Positions 1 to 6,556 of a DNA stretch of 13,266 bases are shown here, one piece after another; within the stretch, counting starts at the first letter, position 1; each line of letters starts with the position of its first letter. Below the pieces are notes generated by a model, which saw nothing but the letters and a program-made list of their open reading frames with translations, was not told the DNA's origin and did no database searches. Origin of the DNA: Deltaproteobacteria bacterium (GTDB lineage: Bacteria > Desulfobacterota > DSM-4660 > Desulfatiglandales > HGW-15). The position numbers and the translations under genes are program-made. Where the stretch lies: contig JAIPEI010000051.1 in assembly GCA_021737245.1 (NCBI GenBank), forward strand, positions 1 to 13,266. Direction: 5' to 3'.

Positions 1-316
1 CCTCGGATCCGGCCCGTTCGCGGACCAGGGCGGCCACTGCGATCATATCTCCCTCGAGCACGGCGGCAATGGAAAAGACGCGTTCCGACCCCGAGAATCG
101 AATCCAGCTCTCCACGAAGGCGGAGACATCCTCGCCCAGCCCGAGAAACCAGCGGTCCTCCTCGCTCAACCGGCCCAGCATCCGGGCCAGCAGGGGGCCG
201 TCGTCCGAGGCAACGGGTCGCAGGGTCACGCCGCTTCCGTCCCGGAGGATCACCTCCTTGGGATAGTCCTTCATGACGTGGAGGAGCGGGCAGTCGGTGT
301 TCAGGGCCTGGTCCAA
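1..316 (-). CDS. GNAT family N-acetyltransferase (5' part only)
   Basis: The reverse strand encodes an open N-terminal segment of about 105 residues that leaves the window at its left edge. It contains the pattern EVILRDGSGVTLRPVASDD followed by LLARMLGRLSEEDRWF. This is the usual opening of GNAT acetyltransferases of the 'VTLRDGTxVxIRPIRPxD' type, which move an acetyl group from acetyl-CoA to an amine. The acetyl-CoA binding motif lies in the missing part, so the substrate cannot be judged. I chose the TTG at 316-314 because a GAAGGGG ribosome-binding sequence sits about 10 bases upstream. The first ATG in frame (274-272, giving MKDYPKEV) has no such sequence. A candidate promoter lies at 387-416. 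The gene is divergent from the ChaN-like gene. Confidence 0.72.
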   Translation of the reverse strand, partial: MDQALNTDCPLLHVMKDYPKEVILRDGSGVTLRPVASDDGPLLARMLGRLSEEDRWFLGLGEDVSAFVESWIRFSGSERVFSIAAVLEGDMIAVAALVRERAGSE

Positions 317-386
317 GGTTTCTGTTCCCCTTCCCGGATCGCGGGGTATGGGCGGGCGGTCCGCCTTTCCGGGCTTGCGCCGTTTC

Positions 387-416
387 AGAGTAAGTGATAC
401 GTAAGAAACCAGTCAA
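387..416 (-). promoter_or_regulatory. Candidate sigma-70 promoter for the GNAT gene
   Basis: On the reverse strand TTGACT (416-411) is followed after 18 bases by TACTCT (392-387). The -35 box matches the consensus at five of six bases, while the -10 box is poor. Its position about 70 bases upstream of the TTG start fits the GNAT gene. Confidence 0.35.
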
Positions 417-467
417 GGGAATTGTCCCGGTTCACGAATCGAAGAAGCGCCTCGGGAAAACGCCGTC

Positions 468-1463
468 ATGAAGCGATTCTTTCAGCTTGCCATAGTGCCC
501 CTTCTGCTGGGTCTCCTTCTCCTGGCGGGATGCGCCCCCAGTCGGCCCCGGCAGCGTCCGTTCGCTGAGATCCGCGGGGCGGAAGGAAGGTACCACATGG
601 GGGAGATCATCGACCTCCACCAGGCGATCGCCCTGGAGTTCCCCTCCTTTGTGGATCGCATCCCACCCAGCGATCTGGTGTTCGTGGGAGAAATCCACGA
701 CAACGCGGAGCACCACCTCATTCAGGTCCAGATCCTCCAGGCCCTGATGTCGTGCTGTGGGCCCGTGGACCTGGCCATGGAGTTCTTCCGCACGCCCCAG
801 CAGCCCGTGCTGGACCGATACACGGCCGGCGAGATCACCGAGTCCGAGTTCCTCGAGGCGGTCGACTGGGAGGCCAACTGGGGGTTCCCCTTTCACCTCT
901 ACCGCCCTCTGCTGGCCCTGGCCCGGGAGCACGGGAGCCGCGTCCTGGCCCTCAACGTGCCGCTGGATCTCGTCCGCAGGGTGGCCCGGGTGGGCCTCGA
1001 AGGCCTCAGCCAGGAGGAACGCGCGCAGCTGCCCAGACGGATCGACCTCACGAACGAAGCCCACCGGGAGTATGTCCGGGACGCCTACCTCATGCACGGG
1101 CGGGCCGGCATTCCGAACTTCCAGTACTTCTACGAGGCCCAGTGCGTCTACGAGGAGGTCATGGCAAAGAGCCTTGCCCGCTACTTCGAGGAGGCCGGGA
1201 GAAACCATCGCAAGGTGGTCGCGTTCGCTGGAAACGGGCACCTCGAGTACCGGTTCGGCATCCCGGACCGGGTGTTGGACCGCGTCCCCATGGCCGCGGT
1301 GACGGTCCTGCCCTACCCGCTCTCGGAGGAGACCTCCATCCCGAGCGAGATCGCGGACTTCGTGTGGCTCACGGCCCCGTGCAAACGCATGCCCTCTTTC
1401 ATTCCCCGGATGAGAACGGAGGCGGAGGAAAACGCCCCCGAGTCGGCCCATGACGGATCCTGA
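468..1463 (+). CDS. ChaN-family haem/iron-type lipoprotein
   Basis: This 331-residue protein opens with a lipoprotein signal peptide: positive MKR, a hydrophobic run at about residues 5-19, then lipobox LAGC with the modified Cys at 22. It should be exported and anchored in a membrane. The mature part matches the ChaN/DUF399 family: DLVFVGEIHDN at 69-79 followed by His82-His83, then DLAMEFF near 101-107 and a late VVAFAGNGHLEYRFG segment. In Campylobacter ChaN is an iron-regulated lipoprotein that binds haem between two monomers; whether that holds here is inference. The start ATG has only a weak ribosome-binding sequence. The 3' end overlaps the next gene by 14 bases, so the two are probably co-transcribed. 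No TonB or haem uptake genes lie nearby to confirm a role. Confidence 0.85.
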   Translation: MKRFFQLAIVPLLLGLLLLAGCAPSRPRQRPFAEIRGAEGRYHMGEIIDLHQAIALEFPSFVDRIPPSDLVFVGEIHDNAEHHLIQVQILQALMSCCGPVDLAMEFFRTPQQPVLDRYTAGEITESEFLEAVDWEANWGFPFHLYRPLLALAREHGSRVLALNVPLDLVRRVARVGLEGLSQEERAQLPRRIDLTNEAHREYVRDAYLMHGRAGIPNFQYFYEAQCVYEEVMAKSLARYFEEAGRNHRKVVAFAGNGHLEYRFGIPDRVLDRVPMAAVTVLPYPLSEETSIPSEIADFVWLTAPCKRMPSFIPRMRTEAEENAPESAHDGS

Positions 1464-1965
1464 TTCCTTTCGTTTCTGCCCTTGCTGTGGAGGCAGGCTC
1501 GAGACCCGGAACCTGAAGCCCGGAGAGCCGGACCGTCTCGTGTGCTCGGCTTGCACGACGCCGCTCTACCTGGATCCAAAGCTCGTGGCCTGCGCCGTTG
1601 TTGAGGTCGGCGACGCCATCGTGCTCCTGCGCCGCGGCATTGAACCCCGGAAAGGCCTCTGGGTGATGCCCGGAGGGTTCGTGGACCGCGGTGAGACGGT
1701 CGAGGCCGCAGCCCTTCGGGAAACCATGGAGGAGTGCGGTCTCCGGACCCGCATCAAGAACCTCCTGGGCGTGTACTCCTACCCCGGGGAGACCGTCGCC
1801 GTGGTGGTGTACAGGACCGAACGGGTTTCCGGCGACCTCGTGGCCGGGGACGAGACGGTCGAGTCCCGGCTCGTGCACCCGGGGGACATTCCCTGGGAGG
1901 AGCTCGCCTTCACCAGCACACGGGACGCCCTCGCCGACTACTGCCGAAGGAGGGAGATCTCATGA
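1450..1965 (+). CDS. NUDIX hydrolase with N-terminal zinc ribbon
   Basis: The 171-residue protein has a zinc ribbon made by Cys10-x2-Cys13 and Cys32-x2-Cys35, then a NUDIX domain. The NUDIX box runs from Gly76 to Leu98 and keeps Gly76, Glu82, Arg90-Glu91, Glu94-Glu95 and Gly97. The one departure is Thr92 where a bulky aliphatic residue is usual. Enzymes of this shape hydrolyse nucleoside diphosphates linked to another group; the zinc ribbon is seen in NudC-type NADH pyrophosphatases and in many small uncharacterised NUDIX proteins. The protein lacks the longer NudC N-terminal domain and I cannot name its substrate. It overlaps the ChaN-like gene by 14 bases and shares an ATGA stop/start with the HisD gene. 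Confidence 0.9.
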   Translation: MTDPDSFRFCPCCGGRLETRNLKPGEPDRLVCSACTTPLYLDPKLVACAVVEVGDAIVLLRRGIEPRKGLWVMPGGFVDRGETVEAAALRETMEECGLRTRIKNLLGVYSYPGETVAVVVYRTERVSGDLVAGDETVESRLVHPGDIPWEELAFTSTRDALADYCRRREIS

Positions 1966-3263
1966 ACCTGGAACCCCTTGCCATCGACGACCTGGGTCCC
2001 GAGGAAAAGGATGCACTGCTCCGGAGGTCCATGGAGGACGTCTCGTCCGAGCACGACTATGTCCGGGGCATCGTGGAGGAGGTCCGCAGAAGGGGCGACG
2101 CCGCCGTGGTGGAAGGACACCGGGGTCTCGGACAGAACCTGGAGGCCGGCGCGCTGGAGGTCTCCCCCGCGGAGATCCGGTCCGCCTACGACCGGGTGGA
2201 TCAAGCCGTGGTGGAGGCCCTCCGCACCGCAGCGGCGAACATCACCCGGTTCCACCGGGCCCAGCTCGAGCGCGAGATGTGGTCCGTGGAGGTGGCCGAA
2301 GGCATTCTGGCCGGAAGGATCACGCGGGCCATGGATCGTGTGGGGTGCTACATCCCCGGCGGCAGGGCCGCCTACCCCAGCACCACGCTTATGACCGTGC
2401 TCCCGGCCCGCGCGGCCGGCGTGCAGGAGATCGTGGCCACCACCCCTCCCGGGGAAGGCTCCGGCGTCTCCCCCGCCACCCTGGTCGCCCTGGATATCGC
2501 CGGCTGCGACCGGGTGTTCCGCATCGGCGGCCCCTGGGGGATCGCCGCACTCGCCCATGGGACCGAGTCCGTTCCCAAGGTGGACAAGATCGTGGGACCG
2601 GGAAACCGGTATGTAACCGCGGCCAAGATGATCGTTTACGGCGAGGTGGACATCGACTCGCCGGCCGGGCCGAGCGAGTCCCTGATCCTGGCCGACGAGA
2701 CCGGGGAGGTCGAGCCCCTGGCCCTGGACTTCCTGAGCCAGACCGAGCACGATCCGGACTCCGCCGCCGTGCTGGTGACCACGTCGCCGGAGCTGGCCGC
2801 CCGGGTTTGCGACTGGATCAACCGGGCGGCGGACACCCTCCCGCGCCGGGAGATCATCGAGGCCTCGGTGGCCGGACACAGCCGCGTGCTCGTGGCCCGC
2901 GACCTGGACCAGGCCATGGAGTTCGCCAACGAGTATGCGCCCGAGCACCTTCAGATCGTCACCCGGGACCCGTTCATCGTGCTGAACCGGGTTCGCCACG
3001 CAGGGTCCGTCTTTCTGGGGCCCTACGCACCGGTGGCGGCCGGAGACTACGCATCGGGAACCAACCACGTCCTGCCCACGGGGCGGGCGGCCCGCATGTT
3101 CTCGGGCCTCTCGGTGGACGACTTTCTCAAGAAGCCCACGTTTCAGTACCTGAGCAGAAAGGGACTGGAGGGGCTGAAGGAGACCATCGTCACCCTGGCC
3201 GAGGCCGAAGGGCTCCCCATTCATGCACGGGCGGTGAGGGCAAGGTTCGGACCTTCGTCTTGA
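1962..3263 (+). CDS. hisD: Histidinol dehydrogenase (HisD family)
   Basis: HisD oxidises L-histidinol to histidine in two NAD-dependent steps, the end of histidine synthesis. The 433-residue length equals that of the E. coli enzyme (434). The zinc ligands and catalytic residues line up: Gln260 and His263 in SQTEHD, the catalytic pair Glu328-His329 in YAPEHL, Asp362 in GDYASG and His421 in GLPIHA. The GPGNRYVTAAKM and PAGPSES stretches are also typical. The ATG at 1962 overlaps the NUDIX stop codon as ATGA and follows a strong GAAGGAGGG site, so longer upstream reading is not needed. One oddity is GGPWGIAAL where most HisD proteins have GGAQAIAAL. No other his gene is in the window, so a paralogue with a different alcohol substrate is possible but less likely. 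Confidence 0.88.
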   Translation: MNLEPLAIDDLGPEEKDALLRRSMEDVSSEHDYVRGIVEEVRRRGDAAVVEGHRGLGQNLEAGALEVSPAEIRSAYDRVDQAVVEALRTAAANITRFHRAQLEREMWSVEVAEGILAGRITRAMDRVGCYIPGGRAAYPSTTLMTVLPARAAGVQEIVATTPPGEGSGVSPATLVALDIAGCDRVFRIGGPWGIAALAHGTESVPKVDKIVGPGNRYVTAAKMIVYGEVDIDSPAGPSESLILADETGEVEPLALDFLSQTEHDPDSAAVLVTTSPELAARVCDWINRAADTLPRREIIEASVAGHSRVLVARDLDQAMEFANEYAPEHLQIVTRDPFIVLNRVRHAGSVFLGPYAPVAAGDYASGTNHVLPTGRAARMFSGLSVDDFLKKPTFQYLSRKGLEGLKETIVTLAEAEGLPIHARAVRARFGPSS

Positions 3264-3329
3264 ACCGGGCCTTCATCCATGGTAAGGAAGGTGACGCTGT
3301 TCGCAGGTGAGATACCTACAGCTTTTGCT

Positions 3330-3348
3330 GCGGCATATGAAATGCCGC
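3330..3348 (+). other. Short hairpin in the hisD / lipoyl-protein gap
   Basis: GCGGCAT (3330-3336) pairs perfectly with ATGCCGC (3342-3348) around a five-base loop. No run of T follows, so it is not a usual intrinsic terminator. It lies 64 bases upstream of the lipoyl-protein start, in the 148-bp gap that separates the two gene groups. It could be an mRNA stability or control element. Confidence 0.35.
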
Positions 3349-3395
3349 CCTGCGCCCTTGGATTACAGGGGGCATATCCACGGCAAACACACCAA

Positions 3396-3403
3396 AAGGA
3401 GGT
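3396..3403 (+). promoter_or_regulatory. Strong ribosome-binding site setting the lipoyl-protein start
   Basis: AAGGAGGT lies eight bases upstream of the ATG at 3412. It is a near-perfect anti-16S match and shows that the longer reading from 3307, which adds 35 unrelated residues, is not the real start. Confidence 0.85.
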
Positions 3404-3411
3404 TGCAGGCC

Positions 3412-3849
3412 ATGGCGGACATCAAGGGATACAACATGCCGGACGATCTCTACTACCACGAGGAGCACAGCTGGGCGCGCGTGGACGGCAACAAGGTCAC
3501 CGTGGGCATGAACGACTTCTTCCAGAAGGAAGCGGGCGACATCGTCTTCGTGGACCTCCCCGAGGAGGAGGACGATGTGAGCCAGGGCGAGGTGTGCGGC
3601 AAGATCCAGTCCCGGAAGTGGATTGGAAAGCTCGTGGCCCCGGTGTCCGGCGAGATCGTGGAGGTCAACGAGGATTTGGAGGACGACACGAGCCTGATCA
3701 ACACGGACCCTTACGGCAAGGGCTGGATCCTCGTGATCGAAGCCGAGGAGCTGGACGACGAGCTCGGGAGCCTCATGCAGGGCGACAAGCTGGCGGCGTT
3801 TATCGAGAAGGAGATCCAGCGGGCCGAAGAGGAGAAGGCCAAGGCCTAG
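3412..3849 (+). CDS. GcvH-like lipoyl carrier protein (LbpA-like variant)
   Basis: This 145-residue protein has the fold signature of glycine cleavage H proteins: DDLYYHEEHSWARVDGNKV at 11-29, VTVGMNDF at 29-36, AGDIVFVDLP at 41-50, then APVSGEIVEVNEDL and NTDPYGKGWI. The lysine that would carry lipoate is Lys69. Classical H proteins have ESVKA at this site; here it is QSRKW followed by IGK. That variant, together with DLYYHxEHxWAR, resembles the lipoate-binding proteins that work with sulfur-oxidising heterodisulfide-reductase-like complexes, and GcvH-like proteins of sulfate reducers. No gcvT or gcvP gene is near. The ligase gene follows four bases after the stop, so the carrier is its probable substrate. 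The 3' end is rich in Glu and Lys. Whether it serves glycine cleavage or a sulfur-transfer complex cannot be settled here. Confidence 0.88.
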   Translation: MADIKGYNMPDDLYYHEEHSWARVDGNKVTVGMNDFFQKEAGDIVFVDLPEEEDDVSQGEVCGKIQSRKWIGKLVAPVSGEIVEVNEDLEDDTSLINTDPYGKGWILVIEAEELDDELGSLMQGDKLAAFIEKEIQRAEEEKAKA

Positions 3850-3853
3850 CCCC

Positions 3854-4924
3854 ATGACCGAGACCTGGAGGTTGTTCCGGAACACGACCCGGCCGCTGAG
3901 CACGGCCGAGGGGCTGGCCGTGGACGACACCCTTCCACAGTCGGTGGCCCTCAACGGATCGTGCCCCGTCCTGCACCTCTACAGCTTCGTCCCGTCCGCC
4001 ATCGTGGGCAAGTACCAGGACATCGAGGCGGCACTGAGGCTGGACCGCTGCGAGGCGAGGGGAATCGAGGTGAACCGCCGGAGCACCGGCGGCGGCACCG
4101 TGATCATGGGCCCCCGCGTGGTCTCCCTCGGCCTGGGGATCGAGCTGGACCACCCCGGCCTGGACGGCGGCGGCGTGGGGGGGCTGTTCAACACCATGAG
4201 CCGGATCCTCGCCGACGCCCTGGCGGTCTTCGGCATTCGGGCCTGCTTCCAGCCCCGGAACGACCTGGAGGTGGCCGGCCGGAAGATCGCCGGACTCTCC
4301 GCCGCCTCGGAGGTGGGAAAGAGCCTGCTCTTTCACACCAGCCTCCTCGTGGACTTCGACGTGGACCTCATGCTGGACATCATGAACACCCCGCTCGTCA
4401 AGCTGAGCGACAAGGGGTACAGCTGCTTCAGCCAGCGGATGACCACGGTGGAGAGCGGCGCGGGCCGGCGGGTGGAGGTGGGGGCTGTCGTGGACGCGGT
4501 GGCCGCGGCGTTCGAGAGGGGCTTCGGCATCCGGTTCCGGGAGGACGAGCCGGACGCCTGGGAGCGGAGGACCATTCAGGAGTTCATCGACAACCGGTAC
4601 ACCAGCCGGGACTGGATCTTCTCCCACAAGCACCCCCGCGCCCGCATGGGCGTCAGCCGGGTGAAGACCCCGGGCGGGCTCCTGGAGATCTATCTCGCCC
4701 TTGCCGGGGCCTCCATCGAGAACGTGGTCATCACCGGCGACTTCTTCTCCACCACCGAGGACGTGAACCGGCTGGAGAAGGCCCTCAAGTGGACCAGCGC
4801 GCGGGAGGACCGCATCGCCGAGAACCTCTCGAGGATCTGGAAGGACGACATGATCTACGGCCTGGACGTACCCACCCTCACGCGGGCCGTCCTGGAGGCC
4901 AAAACGAACCAGGAGAGACTGTGA
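3854..4924 (+). CDS. Two-domain lipoate-protein ligase (LplA-LplB type)
   Basis: Lipoate ligases activate lipoate or octanoate with ATP and attach it to the target lysine of a carrier protein. This 356-residue protein shows AIVGKYQD at 49-56, the substrate-binding motif RRSTGGG at 75-81 and the NDLEVAGRKIAG segment with the catalytic Lys144. The C-terminal part (about 256-330, with LEIYLALAG and ITGDFFS) matches the accessory domain needed for adenylation, called LplB when separate. The fused form corresponds to the AB type described beside sulfur-oxidation lipoyl carriers. The gene begins four bases after the carrier gene and its stop overlaps the GTG start of the radical SAM gene as GTGA, so the three form an operon. 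Confidence 0.88.
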   Translation: MTETWRLFRNTTRPLSTAEGLAVDDTLPQSVALNGSCPVLHLYSFVPSAIVGKYQDIEAALRLDRCEARGIEVNRRSTGGGTVIMGPRVVSLGLGIELDHPGLDGGGVGGLFNTMSRILADALAVFGIRACFQPRNDLEVAGRKIAGLSAASEVGKSLLFHTSLLVDFDVDLMLDIMNTPLVKLSDKGYSCFSQRMTTVESGAGRRVEVGAVVDAVAAAFERGFGIRFREDEPDAWERRTIQEFIDNRYTSRDWIFSHKHPRARMGVSRVKTPGGLLEIYLALAGASIENVVITGDFFSTTEDVNRLEKALKWTSAREDRIAENLSRIWKDDMIYGLDVPTLTRAVLEAKTNQERL

Positions 4925-6006
4925 GCGAGGACCCGCAAAGAAGCCCGGATGTCGCCAAGATCAGCCAGGCCTCGGCCATCTCCCTCGGCCTGGCCCGCGG
5001 GCGGATGTACCGCGGAGCGGTGAACCGCTGCGTGAACCTGCTGGTCCACTACCCCGAGGGATGCGCGGCCAACTGCGCCTACTGCGGCCTGGCCGGCAAG
5101 CGCCCCGGCGCCTACCGGGACAAGAGCTTCATCCATGTGGCCTGGCCCGTGCTCTCCATGGACGCACTGATCGACGCGATCAACGGGGCGCCGGGATACG
5201 TGAAGCGGACGTGCATCTCCATGATCACCAACGGCAAGTGCCGCAGGGACACGCTCACCATGTCCCGCAGGCTCTGCCGGGAGACCGCATTGCCCCTGTC
5301 CATCCTCTGCAGCCCCACCATCCTCTCCAGGGACGACTTCGAGGCCATGCAGGACGCGGGCGTGGACAAGATCGGCATCGCACTGGACCTGGCCACGCCC
5401 GAGCTGTTCGACCGCCACCGGGGACGCGGGGTCAACGGCCCGCATCGCTGGGAGCGCTACTGGGCCGCCCTGGAGGAAAGCCTGGAGGTGTTCGGATCTC
5501 CCCACGTGGGCGCCCACCTCATGGTGGGCATGGGCGAGACCGAGGAGGAGATGGTCGCGCTCATGGACCGGCTCTGGAGAATGGGGGTGGTCAGCCACCT
5601 CTTCTCCTTCTTTGCCGAGGAGGAGTCCAGGCTGGCGGATCGGCCCCAGCCTCCCTGGCCCTCCTACCTCCGCGTCCAGCTGGCCCGCTACCTCATCGAG
5701 GAGGGTTCGAGCACGGCCGGGGACATGCAGTTCGACCACGAGGGACGCATCACCGGCTTCGGCGTGGAGCGGGACGCCCTCATGGAGGCCGTGGACCGGG
5801 GCCGGGCCTTCATGACCACGGGGTGCCTCGGCCCGGACGGTGAAGTGGCCTGCAACCGGCCGTTCGGCAACTGCCTTCCGGACGTTCACCAGTGGAACTA
5901 TCCCTACCCGCCCAACCAGGAGGAGCTCGACCTGATCCGCCGGCACCTGTTCGAGCGGGAAGGTCCCTGCCGGGAGCCCTTGAAATCAGCGGCATCGAAC
6001 CGCTGA
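4921..6006 (+). CDS. Radical SAM protein, candidate LipS1/LipS2-type lipoyl synthase subunit
   Basis: The 361-residue protein has a radical SAM CxxxCxxC motif at Cys48, Cys52 and Cys55 (CAANCAYC), which would bind the [4Fe-4S] cluster that cleaves S-adenosylmethionine. A further cysteine lies just before it at 37. At the C-terminus is a conserved-looking TTGC-x8-CNRPFGNC stretch with Cys302, Cys311 and Cys318, a plausible site for an auxiliary cluster. LipS1 and LipS2 are radical SAM enzymes, once annotated as biotin synthases, that together insert two sulfurs into protein-bound octanoate. The operon position after a carrier and a ligase suggests this role; the sequence alone does not tell which subunit it is, and only one is present here. 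The GTG start at 4921 has an AGGAGA site five bases upstream. A different radical SAM reaction is not excluded. Confidence 0.75.
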   Translation: MSEDPQRSPDVAKISQASAISLGLARGRMYRGAVNRCVNLLVHYPEGCAANCAYCGLAGKRPGAYRDKSFIHVAWPVLSMDALIDAINGAPGYVKRTCISMITNGKCRRDTLTMSRRLCRETALPLSILCSPTILSRDDFEAMQDAGVDKIGIALDLATPELFDRHRGRGVNGPHRWERYWAALEESLEVFGSPHVGAHLMVGMGETEEEMVALMDRLWRMGVVSHLFSFFAEEESRLADRPQPPWPSYLRVQLARYLIEEGSSTAGDMQFDHEGRITGFGVERDALMEAVDRGRAFMTTGCLGPDGEVACNRPFGNCLPDVHQWNYPYPPNQEELDLIRRHLFEREGPCREPLKSAASNR

Positions 6007-6021
6007 CCACCCCATTTTCCT

Positions 6022-6050
6022 TTGACAGTGCCCGCAACGAATGGTAGGAG
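6022..6050 (+). promoter_or_regulatory. Promoter of the tRNA pair
   Basis: A perfect -35 box TTGACA (6022-6027) is followed after 17 bases by TAGGAG (6045-6050), a weak -10 box. The predicted start is about six bases before the tRNA-Lys gene. Confidence 0.6.
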
Positions 6051-6062
6051 TATTTTTTTGCG

Positions 6063-6139
6063 GGGCCGTTAGCTCAGTTAGGTAGAGCAGCGGACTTTTA
6101 ATCCGTTGGCCACAGGTTCGATTCCTGTACGGCCCACCA
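6063..6139 (+). tRNA. tRNA-Lys (anticodon TTT)
   Basis: The 77-base gene folds as a full cloverleaf. The acceptor stem is GGGCCGT with ACGGCCC, the D stem GCTC/GAGC, and the anticodon stem GCGGA/TCCGT has loop CTTTTAA. The T stem is ACAGG/CCTGT with loop TTCGATT. The discriminator is A and the CCA end is encoded. The TTT anticodon reads Lys codons. The gene starts 56 bases after the radical SAM stop and has its own promoter. Confidence 0.96.
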
Positions 6140-6166
6140 GAACGGATCGCAGCACGGGCCCATTTT

Positions 6167-6180
6167 GGGGCGAAAGCCCC
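6167..6180 (+). other. GNRA-capped hairpin between the two tRNA genes
   Basis: GGGGC-GAAA-GCCCC forms a stable five-pair stem with a GAAA tetraloop in the 82-base spacer of the tRNA pair. No T run follows, so it probably does not end transcription. It may mark a processing site of a joint precursor. Confidence 0.45.
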
Positions 6181-6221
6181 GGCGGTGGCCATGAACGCGC
6201 AATCCAGCCCTTCTCGATTGC

Positions 6222-6299
6222 GTCCCCATCGTCTAGCCAGGTCCAGGACACCGGCCTTTCACGCCGGCGACAGGGGTTCGAATCCCCTTGGGGACGCCA
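6222..6299 (+). tRNA. tRNA-Glu (anticodon TTC)
   Basis: The 78-base gene folds with acceptor stem GTCCCCA/TGGGGAC. The anticodon stem CCGGC/GCCGG has loop CTTTCAC, and the T stem AGGGG/CCCCT has loop TTCGAAT. The discriminator is G and CCA is encoded. The TTC anticodon reads Glu codons. It is probably transcribed together with the tRNA-Lys gene 82 bases upstream. I see no convincing terminator after it. Confidence 0.96.
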
Positions 6300-6556
6300 C
6301 TATTTTGATGTTATTCCAGAACCTTTCTTGATCACCCTCCATTCGGACCAAGCCGTTTTGAGGAGTTTCCCTCATCGGGATTGTCTTGATCAGCGCTGGG
6401 GCTGAGGGGTCTCTCTTTGTGGACGCCTGGGGTGGGCATCTCGAATCGGCGTGATCGTTCCGGAGCTCCTCTTTATTTTTCGCGCCGGCGGCAGGCCGCT
6501 GAATTTCCTTGGAAAGCCACCGCGATTTCAAGAGGTAAGGCCCGAGCATCGACGCA

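Noticed and set aside
432..1556. Long reverse reading frame opposite the ChaN-like and NUDIX genes
   Set aside because: It mirrors the third-position GC bias of the forward genes, has no family-like motifs and overlaps two well-supported proteins.
1734..1961. N-terminal extension of HisD
   Set aside because: It lies wholly in the NUDIX gene in another frame; the ATG at 1962 has a strong ribosome site and gives the standard HisD length.
3307..3411. Longer start for the lipoyl carrier
   Set aside because: The extra 35 residues are unlike any H protein, and a near-perfect ribosome site points to 3412.
3961..4920. N-terminal extension of the radical SAM protein through the ligase gene
   Set aside because: It is low-complexity out-of-frame translation of the ligase; the GTG at 4921 has its own ribosome site and GTGA overlap.
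5986..6405. Small reading frames across the tRNA genes
   Set aside because: They contain peptides such as RGFEPLSPA and RNRTCG that are well-known false translations of tRNA sequence.
6300..6556. Possible gene, terminator or attachment site after tRNA-Glu
   Set aside because: There is only a nine-base direct repeat TCTTGATCA (6326-6334, 6384-6392) and a short TGAGG/CCTCA stem. No tRNA 3' end repeat, integrase or coding signal is seen.
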